In this document: one piece after another, positions 1 through 14,218 of the stretch | How the letters are laid out: each line of letters begins with the position of its first letter | Numbering within the stretch: the stretch's first letter is position 1 | From: Ctenosaura bakeri | Lineage: Eukaryota; Chordata; Lepidosauria; Squamata; Iguanidae | NCBI GenBank assembly: GCA_948474755.1 | Contig: CAOLHI010000734.1 | Coordinates: 992,001 to 1,056,000, forward strand | Direction: 5' to 3' | DNA length: 64,000 nt | Translations under genes and position numbers: made by a program | Notes under the pieces: model-generated | What the model saw: the letters and a program-made list of their open reading frames with translations, nothing else | Told to the model about the DNA's origin: nothing | Databases searched by the model: none

Positions 1-848
1 TTGGGTATAATGGTGAGTTGGAGCCATGGCCTTATAATGTTTGTGTGAATATGCCTTCAAGTAGCCTGTTGACTTAGAGTAAGCCCATGAATCTCATAGG
101 GTTTTTTAAGGCAAGGAATACTCAGAGGTGGTTCTGACAGTTCCTTCCTCTGAACATAGTCTACAGCACCTTGTATTCACCGGTGGTCTCCCATCCTAAT
201 GCTAACCAGGGCTGACCCTGCTAAGTTTCCAAGATCAGACAGGTTCTGATGCTTTATAGTGTGGCAAATTAATGCAACAGCCTTTCATTTCCAGCTCCTG
301 ATTGTATATTGCACTAGAAGTTTTGTGTAATTCCAAAAGACCTAGGATGTACTTTCAGCTAGCTAAAACAAGGAGGTTAAGTCCCATGGATGTTAGATGC
401 TTTATATTTGCATAGCTACCTTCTTATGGTAAAAGGCATATTAGACTTGGCATGTGCAACCATCTTCCCAAACAGTCTTTGCTTTGGAGACTGGAGAAAT
501 CTCATCATGAAGACGTTATGGACTTTTAACAGATAAGTGCTCAGACAGTGTTATACTTCTGAAAGCCTGGGATGGTCGCAAGCCATTTGTCTTTCAGTGC
601 TGGTTCTCTTGATGTGCCTAGATTCATCTTCCATGACAAGGGAGAGAGAGAAAGAGGGAGGAAAAATTAGTCTTTGCATTAGTACCTGGCATTGATCCAA
701 ATATGTATGCACATGTGTATGGACTTGAAGATGAAGGATCAGCCTCACAAATACATAACCTGGAGTTATTTATGCATTTGTAATGGATCTGTATTCACGG
801 TCTCTATATAGTCTTGATTGTGGCACTATTGCCATGATAATAACTGCC

Positions 849-1348
849 TGTCAGGGTCCACTTTCCATGACATTCCCAGCCAGAACATGGTTTGGCCACA
901 GCAAACTGTCAAGGTCTGGGGCGTGGGTGACAAGGATTATCAGATTCAGCTGCCAGGGCTGGAACAGGGAACAGCCACTGGGTCAGGAGACCAGAGTCCA
1001 GTGAGAGTTCAGCAAGAGTCCAAGGCAACAGAGGTCTGACCTGGTGTCAGGACACCAAGAGGCCAAAGACAGGTCCAGGAAACAGTCCAAAAATCAGAGT
1101 CCAGGGATCAGAAGTCAACAAGGCCAGGACCACTGAAACATCAGGCAAGGCTACAGGCAGCACAAAAGATCATGTTGCTGTAGCAAAGACTACACAGAAA
1201 ACCCAGCCCTTATATAGCTGACTGCTGACATCTGAGCAGCCAGCTGGGCCTGAGGCCCTGGGCAGGATTCTGCAAAGACTAGAGTTGAGGTCAGGATCCT
1301 TGCAGGCAGAATCCTGCAAAGACTGAGTCACAGACCTAAATTCTTACA
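849..1348 (+). repeat. Possible solo LTR (about 500 bp)
   Basis: The segment begins TGTCAGGG and ends TTCTTACA, the TG...CA borders usual for LTRs. It is flanked by CTGCC on the left and TTGCC on the right, an imperfect 5-bp candidate target-site duplication. A TATA-like TATATAG lies at 1211-1217. The middle is a GGTCCAG/CAGTCCA-rich tract with internal near-repeats, including two versions of GCAGRATYCTGCAAAGACT near 1262 and 1307. No coding sequence or second LTR is present, so it would be a recombined solo LTR. Family not identified. Confidence 0.4.
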
Positions 1349-3317
1349 TTGCCCCCAAACTTATTTTACTGGGCATCAATTACATGGGTGGGTGATGTTT
1401 CCACCAACTCCTGTCAGCCAGTGAGGCTATCTGTGTTGATCAGAAGCAGGACCTCTGTTGCACTTCTTAGTTGCAGTCTTGTTTGCTGGTGGGAGAGGGG
1501 TGGAAATGCCATTTGCCCACTCCCTGATCACCAGTGGAATGGATGCCTTTCTCTCTATGTGTTTGACTCCTGGCAAGGTCGGTTTGTGCAAGTCAGTCCA
1601 GCAGATGCCATTAGCTGTGCAACTGAGGTAGCTATGTAACTAAGTAGAACAGTGGTTCTTAACCTTTTATCTACTGGGGACCCCCTGTAAATATAATTCA
1701 TTGCTTGGGTTCTCCCAGGACTTAATTCAAGATTTACATATTTAAAGTTACATTTAAGTATTTATTTATTTAATGTTTCTCGTCAGGGGTCTTCAAATGA
1801 GGGAGCAGTGTGGGAGTGCGCACATGCCTGCTGCCGTGTGCCTCAGCACCCACAATGCCTGCTGCTGCCTAGAAGAGACAGTAAAATAAGGCACCCTATG
1901 CAGCAGCAGCAGCAGTACCCTTCCAAAATGAAAAATTAGGTTATTACTCAGATTGTTCACTGGCATCTGTGGGGAACCCAGAGAAGGGAGGGAAGTGAGT
2001 AGAGAGAAAGTAAAGGCAGAAGGAAGGCGGGAAGCCTGTGCTTGCCTGGTGGTTCCCATCTGTAGGTGATAAATCTAAGTGTCTCCCCTTGAACTCTTTC
2101 ATGTGGTCTGACACTCAGTGCAGAGTTCCCTCTCCTTCCCTTCTCAAGGATTGAAGCTGAGCTGAGCCTGCAGATACACTCACACACCTCTGTTCCTCTC
2201 CTTTGTAAGGCCATTTCTGTGCTAGAATGTTATAGTGCTGCTATTCCACTTTCAACATCCTATGGAATCCTGGGGTTTGCAGTTTAGGGAGGAGCCTTGT
2301 GAGGCTGCCTTGGTCATGCTTTTTTTTTTGTATCCATGGATGTTATAGAACCCATCCCTCAGGCATACGGCAGGCAACGGCTCTTCCATGAAGATGGAGA
2401 ATGCCGAGTTTATAATGAATGACACTATTCAAGTGACTGTCTGCCAGTAAATATTAAGTGGGCCATGCCTTGGCATAGTGGCACTAATTATAACTTCTAA
2501 GTCCTTTTCTTTTGGGGAGCCTGACTCCTCCAGTAACAGTTCCTTATCTCAGGGATACTGGACTTTTTGATGCTACGAACAAATAAAACAGGAAGAGTCT
2601 TGAGAAAAAGGAGTGGAATATGGCAGGCGCACTGTATATAACAGCAGCTTCATTGGAGATTGTGCTGCACAGGGAGTCTGAGGACACTGTATGGGAAATA
2701 CGTGGTTCTTTGGAATTTTTTTAAAAGCTCTGAGAAGCTCTCAGTAGCATGGGGTGGTACTGCTCAATCTTTTCCTTCTGTAAGTGTCATTTGTTAATAA
2801 AACTTCCACTCTCTACCCGCTTTTCACCTCCCTGTTGAGGAAATTTTTTTTCCCCCTACAAAGGTTGCAAAGCCACGGCAGAGACATGGGTGGGTGTGTC
2901 AGTTTTGAGTCAATGAATAACAGGAAGGGGAAGGGTTTTTATAATAGTCAAGGCTTACTATTGTTTGGTTTAAACCACTCAAGTCTCACAATTCCTTTTG
3001 ATTGAGAAAGAAGGAAAAAGAATTTTTCATGCATATCACATGTAACATCTAGGTTGAACGTAACTCAGTAGTAGTTGTTGACTCCAGTGTCAATAAAGTG
3101 GTGAATCTGCTCTAGAGTGTAGTCCATACTTTAAAGGAAACATCTAAGCACTGACCCTTAATCCCTGAACAGGTTGCAGGATAGCACCTGCAAAATTTTG
3201 ACTAAAACTCAAGAGTGGATTCTGTTACTGCAGTTCCTAAGCTGTGCTTGGGGTGACATTAGATATCATTTTGATATCAATAATTTGGCCCTCTTCTACC
3301 ATCCCTTTCCGCATGTT

Positions 3318-4099
3318 TGTGAGGTCCCCGGACAAGCACGAAACTAGGAACTGCCACTAATCGCTGGACCCACCCAGGCAGGCCAGAAACCACCAGATCG
3401 CCGCTTTAGGAGACCTCCCGGCAAGCACGCTATTATGTATGCACGCTACTTACAAAGAACTCCCTGCCCCGAGCAGGAAACTTGACAAGCTGAACACTCA
3501 ACTGTCAAGCACTGCGCATGTGCATACTGGCTACTCTGTTGTCAATTCGGACCTAACTCAATCATGCTAAATTCTGACCTTTTGGAGGCTTTGTCTCCAG
3601 CCTGAAACTCATTGTTTTCCCCAAGTATGGAATAGCCTGGGTCACATTTCTCCCTATAAAAACCCCTGATTCCGAGACATTCCCCGGATTGCTCCCGACT
3701 TTCCTCCCACCTTGCCGTCGCTTTGCCTGGCGAGCCTTCCCCTCAGTCCCACGTACTGAGACTACGCACCTTCGAACTTTCGCAGTGATCTACCCAGGCT
3801 TCAGGACAGGTGTAGTATCACCCAAATCAACAATCCCTCTTGAAAATCCCTCTGTCCCACTCCAACCTTTATTTTCTATAGTTATCTGTGTGAGTGTGCT
3901 GCATACACTGTTTGATTGTATTTGAATAAAGATCACATTTATTATTTCAATCCTGTGTGCTCCTTGGCTTGGCCTGACCCCGTAGACATTGGGTAAAAGA
4001 TTCCGTTCTGTTACCCTGCCTCTCGCAGTGCTAACTTGTGCTCTTGCTAATTTCCCCACCTTTTGATATTTTGAGAGCGCACTTTTGGTGTCCCTCACA
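3318..4099 (+). repeat. Probable solo LTR of an endogenous retrovirus-type element
   Basis: Inverted ends TGTGAGG (3318) and CCTCACA (4099) bound a segment with LTR-like order: a TATA box (TATAAA, 3655-3660), a C-rich leader, and a polyadenylation signal AATAAA (3925-3930) about 270 bp later followed by a T-rich tract. This is the U3-R-U5 layout of a retroviral LTR. I see no convincing target-site duplication and no internal gag, pol or env sequence next to it, so the borders are approximate and the family is unassigned. Confidence 0.5.
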
Positions 4100-4642
4100 G
4101 GACCCCCAGTAAACAGGGTAGCAGTTCGCCACTCTGCTGGTGTGGAAGCCACCAGCTGCACCCTGCTGTAACTTTTATTGTCATGTTTATCTTGAGGCCA
4201 GTTTCCTAGCAAGAGGTTTTCTACTATTGCAACCATTGATAATGGGATTGTGTCCCATTTTGGATCTAATGTAGGCCTCTGTTAATGGAAGCAGAAGGAG
4301 AGACACCAGTTTGGACAACTTCTCTTCCCTTGCAGAGTCGTTCATTCCCTCAAAACTTACCTAGAAGTTTGTAGACAGCCTCTAGAATAGTGTAGGAGGT
4401 GGTAAAGCTATAGCTGCAGAAGAAAGCGGGGAAATTGCTCTCATCCCCTTCCATTGGTGAAGAAGGCCTTTGCTAAAACAAAGATCCAAAGTCAAACCAA
4501 AGGGCTTCTTATGTTCTCATCATTGACTACAGCCCAACATTGGAAAAGCAGGAGAAACAGCAGAGGAATAAAGTGTTTTATCTTGGTGAAGTCAAACATC
4601 AGAGAAGGCTTTCTTGTTCAAGATGTGCATCTGGGAAGTTAA

Positions 4643-7229
<2,587 letters not shown>

Positions 7230-7323
7230 CTCTTCTAGTTGCGGCCAGAATGCATGATTTTCGGCGTACTGTGAAAGAAGTCATCAGAGTGGTTAAAGTG
7301 GGTGAATCTACCTTAAGGAAAAG
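7230..7323 (+). CDS. BRF1: BRF1 coding exon, second cyclin repeat
   Basis: This 94-nt exon encodes [20 protein letters not shown] followed by [11 protein letters not shown]. It is the helix-rich remainder of the second cyclin repeat, about human residues 232-263. It begins by completing the Ala codon split from the exon at 4683 and ends with AG of an Arg codon completed at 31166. Donor is GTAGGT. Compared with the human sequence as I remember it, the Cys of KVCESTLRKR is Gly here. The exon precedes a 23.8-kb intron loaded with retrotransposons. Confidence 0.95.
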
Positions 7324-7567
7324 GTAGGTTGAGTCTAAGAGTCGAGGTATTTTTTCATATTTGACTTGGAATATGGAACAATGTTGAGTGATTGCTTGTG
7401 CTGACAGGAAGATCATTTTCCCTTTCTAGAAGACGATCCTTCATAGGGACAGTCTGGGCACCTTGTGAAAGCAACAGCTTCACACAGAACCACTTATTTG
7501 GAGGGTGTGTATAGCAGTGAACAAGAAGGTCAGGTTGTTGGTATGAGTGGCTGTGTCAAAATATAGG

Positions 7568-7799
7568 AGAGCCAGTGTGATGTTGGGCTTTGAATGTTGG
7601 GCTAGGGTGCAGGGAGACCAGATTCAGATCCCCACTATGCCATAGAAACCTTCTGGGTGACCTTGATCAAGTCACACTCTCTCAGCATCAGAGGAAGACA
7701 AGGGCAAACCTCTTCCAACCAAATTCTGCCAAGACAACCCCATGATAGGTCTTCTGTAGGGTTGCCATAGTCAGAAATGACTTGAATCCACACAACAAT
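7568..7799 (+). repeat. tRNA-derived SINE with BovB-like 3' tail
   Basis: It begins GAGAGCCAGTGTGATG, has a B-box-like AGATTCAGATCCCCACT, then CTGGGTGACCTTG..CAAGTCACACTCTCTCAGC, and ends in GTTGCCATAGTCAGAAATGACTTG and ACACAACAAT. This is the layout of squamate tRNA-related SINEs whose 3' end matches BovB LINEs, which supply their reverse transcriptase. The B box is diverged, so it is not a functional tRNA gene. Confidence 0.75.
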
Positions 7800-9104
7800 C
7801 TAAATAGGCTTGGAAGGTAGTTATCCATACCATTGTCTCTGAGGTCAATTTTTGAAGCGTGTGTTGGTGCTGGATTTGAGCAGTGGAAGTCTTACTGGGG
7901 AGACGGCACAATGTCGACTAGGTGAGGTCAGGAAACTTGGTATTCCACTGTATGTAGCAGGAATATTCAACTCAGGAACAGTCTCCAGGAGTAGCCTTCA
8001 GATGCAACAATAAACCATTTAAATGGGTTGCTAGATCTTCCAGTATTGCTTAACATCAAAAATACATTTTTAAAAAAAAAATTCAGTAGTTCGTGTAGTC
8101 GCTGGAGCATCCTGAGGCATAAAAATGGATATAATGCAGCTGCTCACCCCAGTCTACTCAGTCGATCTCACCCAGAACCCAAGTGCCCATGTACGGAATT
8201 CCTGGACATTCAAGCTTTCTTGTTGCAACAAATAGAGCAGGTCCTAGAAGTCTGTCTTTTTCTGTGGGTGGAGCTTCTCTGTCCAATGAAGTCAGTAGGA
8301 ATGTTTTCCTGCAACATAAAGACCTCCAGATGTGCTTTGAAAACGCCATACTTCGAAGGAATTTTTGGACCAGGATGCCGATTTCAAAAGTAGTCATTTG
8401 CTTTTAGAATTAAAGGCAAAGATAGGGTTGCTTAACCAGCATTTCATGTAATATGCAGTCAGTAAAAAGCAATAGAGCTTAGACTTCAGTGCTATGAACT
8501 TCAAAAAAGGTAAAGCCTATGGGACATATCTTTTTCCACCCTTGATGTGTGGAAGCTGATTCTCTGTGCCACTTTAAACTGGTGTATCAGAATCTGATAC
8601 AAACTAGAGAATAGCTTTATGAAATAATGCTCTGTCATTGGTTGGCTTGCATAATATACATAGTGTGGGATGAAAATTTTCTGTGCAGTTCTACATATTT
8701 AACAGTCAAAACATTCTTCTTTTTTATTTGACAAGCAAAGTGTATTTCTGTTCATCTGTTCTGTCAAAGAGGTCGATCTGTTACACACTTTTAAAGATGT
8801 TCACATTAACTAGAAATCCCAATAAAGATGCCCAAAAGTCATGTGCCAGAGAGTATTATGCTCACTTAATCCTACTTTAAAAAAAAAGGTATTTGCAAAA
8901 TTATCTTCCCAAGTTTTCCTGTTCCTGGTGCTTTCAAAATATTTTTAAAATATTTTCCATAATTAAAAAAAAAAAATAGATGGGAGTGGTGGGCGATTGC
9001 TGTTTTAAAATGGTATGTTTGATTCTGAAAAGAGGTTTTACTTTAGTTTTCCATTTATTAATGCGAGTACCCTGAAAACTCCACTCTCAGAAGGGAATAA
9101 ATAA

Positions 9105-9140
9105 ATAAATGCCAAATAAATGAACGAATGAATGAATGCT
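9105..9140. repeat. Simple repeat, AAAT/AATG tetranucleotides
   Basis: A short run of AATA units passes into ATGA/AATG units. It looks like an ordinary microsatellite. Confidence 0.8.
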
Positions 9141-10159
9141 TTTCATTCTCTGTTAAACACCAGAAGCAGAACCAGAAAACCCCCTAAAACTTATGTATGC
9201 TTTTGACTGTTACCCCAAAATGTAGGTGCCACAAGGGCCACCCTGTGATGTCAATATCTCCTTGCAAAAGTGAGGAATTAATTAGCTCAAAATCAAGAGG
9301 CTAACAAGAGGGGGGCAACTTAGTGAGACCTTTCTACTAGTGTTTACAGGCTCACACAGGAAAAGAACCAAGCAGAGATTCAAAAGTAAGCTAAAAATGT
9401 GTTTTATTGAGGGGAATTCACTCATACTTGCACACAAAATTCGCAAAGTCAAATATTCACACAAGAGCTGACTGAAGAATAAAGGGGAGGGGGGGAATTA
9501 TGGATAGAGAGGCTGAGGGTTTGGGGTTATAATTACCAGTCCAGAAGAGTAGTGAAGAAGTTGAAATGTGGCGTAAACTTGTGTCTGAGGGCAGACCAGA
9601 TCAGGATTCAGGGCGACCTAGTGGGGTCCAGCATTTCATCTGACTGCATCTGACTTCTCAGAACCAAGGAGTTATATACTCTATTTCACTCTCTGAAGGA
9701 GTGTGAGTTAATTGTTTTCTGGCAGGGTAAACGAAAGCGGTCTGGACTGATTGTTTCAATGTCTTGGTTGAGTGGCGTTTCTGGGGCAGGCTTTGGTAGG
9801 AAATGCAAACAGCAGGGGTGCTTGCTGGCTGCATCTGGCTTGCCTATTGTTTTCATTGAGAGGATTAGCTTCCTGGCTAATTTCAGTGAACTTGTGATCT
9901 GGCCACACTGGGGTTACCTTTTAGCCTCTTTTTCAGCAAGGGTCCCTTCTTCCGCATGGCTTCCAGTCATAGTGTATATAATTTATATTTTATGCCAGTT
10001 AAACATATCTGCCAATTAATATATTTTGCCAGTTAGAACATATCAAAATGTGGGAGTGTACAACCTGGTAACATGACTGTCAGTATAAGTACCTGTTATA
10101 GAGAACATATGACTCCCTAGCTGAACTAGCTCTCCTGGCTGCTGGTTTGTTTCTTGGCC

Positions 10160-10440
10160 TAATTCTGAGTGCTGGTTATGACCTGTAAAGCCCAATATGG
10201 CTTAGGTCCAGACTATCTGAAGTACCATATTTGCCTAAATGTACCTACCAGAGTCTTGAGATGCTTGGAAGAGGGTTTTATCTCAATCCCACTACCATCA
10301 CAGACCTTTCTAGTGAGGTCACGGAGAGGGCCTTCTCAAGTTTCTGCTTTCAGGCTGTGGAATTCCCTTCCATAGAAGATCAGCTTGGCTCTGTCTTTGC
10401 TCTTCTTTCAGTGTAGGTAAAGATTTATTTATTTAAAGAG
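10160..10440 (+). repeat. L2-like LINE fragment, C-terminal end of the polymerase ORF
   Basis: The + strand frame from about 10169 reads a GLGPDYLKY segment, then VPTRVLR, and after about 35 residues SAFRLWNSLP. These are the hallmark phrases of the C-terminal end of L2-clade LINE ORFs (GLAPxYL..PxRxLRS..AxRLWNSLP). A TAAAGATTTATTTATTTAAAG tail follows, as expected for the end of that ORF. The copy is short and 5'-truncated, with a stop after the LWNSLP motif in the longest frame. It is not a host gene. Confidence 0.6.
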
Positions 10441-11093
10441 GCATTGGAGGATGAACTAGTTGCAGAAAGATCTTTTTATGGTGCGTGCGCGCACTTTATT
10501 CTATCTTTATTGTTAGTTTTGAAATGAGATTGTATTTTTTAAAACTGAGGGTGTTTTAATATGATAGGTTGTTTAATCGTGCGTTAATTTTTTATCGTCA
10601 GCTTTTTGGTTCTATCTTGTTTTAACTTTGTGTAAGTCACCCTGGGTCTCACACCAGAAGAAAGGCATAATATAATTATGAACAAAATAAATTAAGATTT
10701 GTTGCAGATGATTTAATTATGGCATTCATTGATTTAATCAATGTAAACTTTCCCATGTTTGTTAAAATGCTTATGTTCAGTGTACCATTTTTATCCCTAT
10801 TTGACTAGAAGGATCCTTGTGTGTTATTCTTTGGAACCTCTTCAGTGGAATAGCGGTTGCTGGGCCTTGTGGTTGGAAGCTTCTGAGTGGGGGTTGTGGG
10901 GTGGCAGGGGGCTGCAAATACAGCTGGAGCAGGGCTCACATGCAAGAAGCACTCCCCCCCTTACTCTAAAGGCGTGCTGCCTTTATGTATGTAGCCATCA
11001 TAGATTGCAGCCATTCATAGGCTCATCCTCCATTAATTTGTCTAAACTGCTTGAGTCAGAGTCCAGGTTTTCTAGAAACACAGTCCAAAAATT

Positions 11094-11180
11094 TTCATTC
11101 TTCATGGCCTCTTTGACTCATACAAATGGATTATCTGTGCCTGTTCAGTGCATCATTTGGAACTTCTCTATTTCTAGGAA
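11094..11180 (+). repeat. Left inverted terminus of the old DIRS
   Basis: The sequence from TTCATTCTTCATGG through CAGTGCATCATTTGGAAC is the diverged reverse complement of the right end near 22330-22425 (TGAATGATGCACTGTGCAGG and ACCCATTTGTGTGAG). It also corresponds position by position to the left end of copies A and B. Confidence 0.75.
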
Positions 11181-11199
11181 ATAAGTGTTTTCATGGTAG

Positions 11200-13700
11200 C
11201 TCATCCTCCACTTGGTACATGTGACCAGCGTGATTCCCATTCAGTCCTTTTTTTGTCTGCTGCTGCAGCAGCAGGATTGGTTGCAACTTTCTCTGAGCAG
11301 TTTACTTCTTGATTTCTTCTTGTCATGGATTTATGGTTTATCAACCTATGGACTGACTGAACTCCTCTTATTCTTCATGTTTTGGCTTGATTGAGTCATT
11401 GGGTTTTGTGTATGCCCTCAGGGGCTTGTGGCTACCCTCTGCCCCTTGAAGAGGTGCTTGTCCTATAGGGGAGAGATCCCTGAAAAGGATGGCCATTTGA
11501 AATGCTTTTTGTTCCTAGGAGAAGAGAACAACGTAGGAGCTTGTTTGCACTGTCAAACATTCATTCCTCAGACATGCTGCAATCATTCCTTCTAGCTTAA
11601 GGATCTCATGTGGAAGAACGCCTTGAAAGCCATAGACCACACAGTTGAGAATAGGCTTCTGTTCTCAACCTCTTGTTGGAGACTCCTCTTGGAGCCCCTC
11701 CATGCTCAATGCTGCTACTGATTGCCTTAGGCTCAGCTGTAAGAATTGCTGTTACGAGGTTGCTGCAGGAACCGGTGTCTAGACTTGAGAGGATTCAAGG
11801 AGGCATGGACTGTCCTGTGTTGGAACTGGCCTCTCAACCTTGAGCCCCTTCTACCCTGGGCAGATTGCTAGAGATTGAAACTGTTCCTCTTACGGAACCC
11901 CAGTGCACTGTGCACAGGGAACATAAGAAGGAGGAGGTAAAGGACGTTGACATCTCTTGCTTGCTTTCCCAGATACTGTTGCTGAGACTCTTGGTCCCAT
12001 CTCCTCATTCTCCAACCCAAGTAGAGTCTCCTTACCAGGATGCCCAAGTCAGCGAAGTTTCTGTTCCCATCTAGGTTGAGTCTCAATTCTTCGTCCAACT
12101 GGAGGGTGGTGTCCACATTTCCCTATGAGAGTGATCCCCACTCTTTTGGTGGGGCAGTTTAGGATGGGGAGAGCCTCAACTCACCTCCACAGGTCCAGGC
12201 TCTCCTTTTCCCTCTGGATTGTGCCTGGTGGAGTTTCCTATCACCACCTTAAGAACAGTGGAGTCTCTCATCATCATGTTGAGAATGGCCTCTGGCCCCA
12301 ATTCCGTGCTCACCATTGTCTTAGCAAGTCACACTGTGGCTCCTACAGTACTCACTTCAGGTGCAGGTCTTACCATTCTCAGTTCTGCAACTCATGTTTG
12401 TGGTGATCTCTATCTCTACATGCATCTCACCTTTATGAACCCTTGAGGGAGTTTTGTCGGCACTGTGACAGAAGGGCTCGATATAACAGGCTGGATACCG
12501 AAAGGGCCTGGGCCTATTACCATTGTGGCCATTTCCCTGCTACTTCTACAACAGGTGTCTGTCTTGAGACTATACCTATTACTATGACAATGATTATACC
12601 TACAAATATAGAGATGACTTCAATCCCTTGATTCTCTCTCATCATTGACCTTAGTGCTCTGTACTGACATTGGTACTGACTTCTATGGTGTTGAGTCAGA
12701 GTTGAGCTGTCCCCACATCAGGACCAACCATATTGGTGCAAAGTGAGGTTCATTTGCCCTTGCCAGGAATGTCTCATGGTACAGTCCCTACCTAGTCATG
12801 TTCATCTTCACTGGCACTGGCCCCTTTGGTTCCACCATTGGACCCAGGATGGACACATCCTCATTCAACATTTGTAACTAAAACATTTCAGTTGACCTGT
12901 CGCACAGATTCTTCTAGATCAAAGAAGAGTTGGGCTCCTCCTTGACATCTTCTGGTCTCCCTGCCTTGGACTCCCCCTTGACACTGGTGGGAGGCCATGA
13001 TCCAGCCTCACCAACCAACAACATCTGCTCATTTTCAAACCAGATGTTTTGGCTCTTGAAAGTTCTCAAAACCAACTGTCTTGGATCCAGTGTTCAGGTG
13101 TGTCCAGACCAAAGCTCCAGCACCAGCCTTGATATTGTTCCTGCTCTCTCTTCTCCAGGTGGACAGGAAGTTCTAGTCTATGCCTTCCTCCACCTCATAA
13201 ACTTCTAAAAAGGTTGAGAGGCTTTACAAGGTAGTAAAGACAGGTTCACGCTGGCTTTTTCAACATCCTCAGGCCAATTTCATCATCATGGATGTGACTC
13301 AGTGAAAGTATTTCTAGCAACAGCACTCTACTCCAACAGACAAGGAGGGGAAGAAGTTGGAGGTAATGTCTCATAAGTTCTACTCTATGGCTGCTCTGTC
13401 ATTTTGTATTGCAAACTATGAGGCAGGTATGGGGCCTGTCAGTAGCTCCTTTAGAAGAAATTGTCACCATTTCTGGACAAGCTTCCAGAGGAAGGTTGGA
13501 GGGTGGTCATGATACTTGCAAGCAGAAGGGCATAGAGTAGCAGCCCAAAAAATGAACACAGCTCACCATGCCACAGTCCACAGTGGAAAAGCCCTGGCTG
13601 GTGCCGTCATTTTGCACTGCTACACATTGCTCCGCCCCCTAGTCTCTCCAGTCAGGATCCAATCCTTCCTTTGGGCTTTTTGCTGCTCTGTGTGTATTTA
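11200..13700 (+). pseudogene. Old DIRS gag remnant
   Basis: Decayed gag-like coding sequence. Near 13350-13430 the + strand still reads KLEVMSHKFYSMAALSF, aligning to KLDAYARRFYSAASLQI in copy B. Near 13550-13660 NTAHHATVHSGKALAGAV aligns to the SSRHAVEIASRVMAG block. The 5' part (11200-13200) keeps only weak similarity and many stops. In intact relatives this protein packages element RNA. Here it cannot be made. Confidence 0.65.
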
Positions 13701-13714
13701 AGAAATGGGTTCCT

Positions 13715-13807
13715 GGCTCTGCCAACAAGGAGTTGTTCTCTTTCTATACATTAATGATTGGCACCATGTTGCACACTCTCATGCCTGCCTTGTTACAAAT
13801 ATTTGGC
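13715..13807 (+). pseudogene. Old DIRS reverse transcriptase remnant, left of the nested insertion
   Basis: One frame reads VLFLYINDWHHVAHSHACLV, matching the RT palm FPYLDDWLLVASCKQRLYHD of copy B, with the catalytic DD pair changed to ND. The sequence stops abruptly at the left end of DIRS copy A and resumes at 19853. The preceding RT fingers are missing, so an internal deletion joined gag to the palm before or after copy A inserted. Confidence 0.7.
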
Positions 13808-13966
13808 TTCTTCTTCGTGGTCTCTGTGCCTCATACAATAGGAGCTTTCGCGCCTGCGCGGTAGCGTTCGGAAGATTCTAGAGCTCGTTGGCTTGGCGGG
13901 GAGCCCCTCCCCCTCGGTCGTATGCGCATGCTCCTCCCCCCGAGCCACGGTCTCTCCTCAGTTCTT
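13808..13966 (+). repeat. Left inverted terminal repeat, DIRS copy A
   Basis: Starts TTCTTCTTCGTGGTCTCTG and runs to TCTCCTCAGTTCT. Compared with the right ITR it differs at only a few positions, including a C deletion in the CGTATGCGCATG segment. It contains GCGCCTGCGC and TGCGCATGC, both resembling NRF1 sites. Confidence 0.9.
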
Positions 13967-14218
13967 TCTTGTCCGCCTCAGCGTACAGAAGGTTCTCTTG
14001 TTGGCTTGCGTTTTTCTTGCGTTTTTCTTGCTGCGTAGTTTTTTCGGATTTGGAATCGACCTCGGACCATCTCTCGACTCTCCCTACGGACTTCCCTTCG
14101 ATTTTGGTACGTTTTTTCACGTTTTTTGATTTTTTTTCGCCTTTTCCCTCGGCTCTTTTTTCGGCTCGGTGCAGCGTCCTCCGACTCTCCCCTTCTCCTC
14201 GCCCTTGCCCCGCGTTTT

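Noticed and set aside
3790..4236. 148-codon minus-strand open frame
   Set aside because: It overlaps the probable LTR, shows no recognisable domain, and its composition looks like non-coding sequence.
7600..7660. tRNA gene suggested by a B-box-like sequence
   Set aside because: It belongs to a SINE head; no cloverleaf or intact A box was seen.
10169..10375. Small protein with an LWNSLP motif
   Set aside because: This motif is typical of the C-terminal end of L2-type LINE polymerases. The fragment is truncated and followed by repeat tail.
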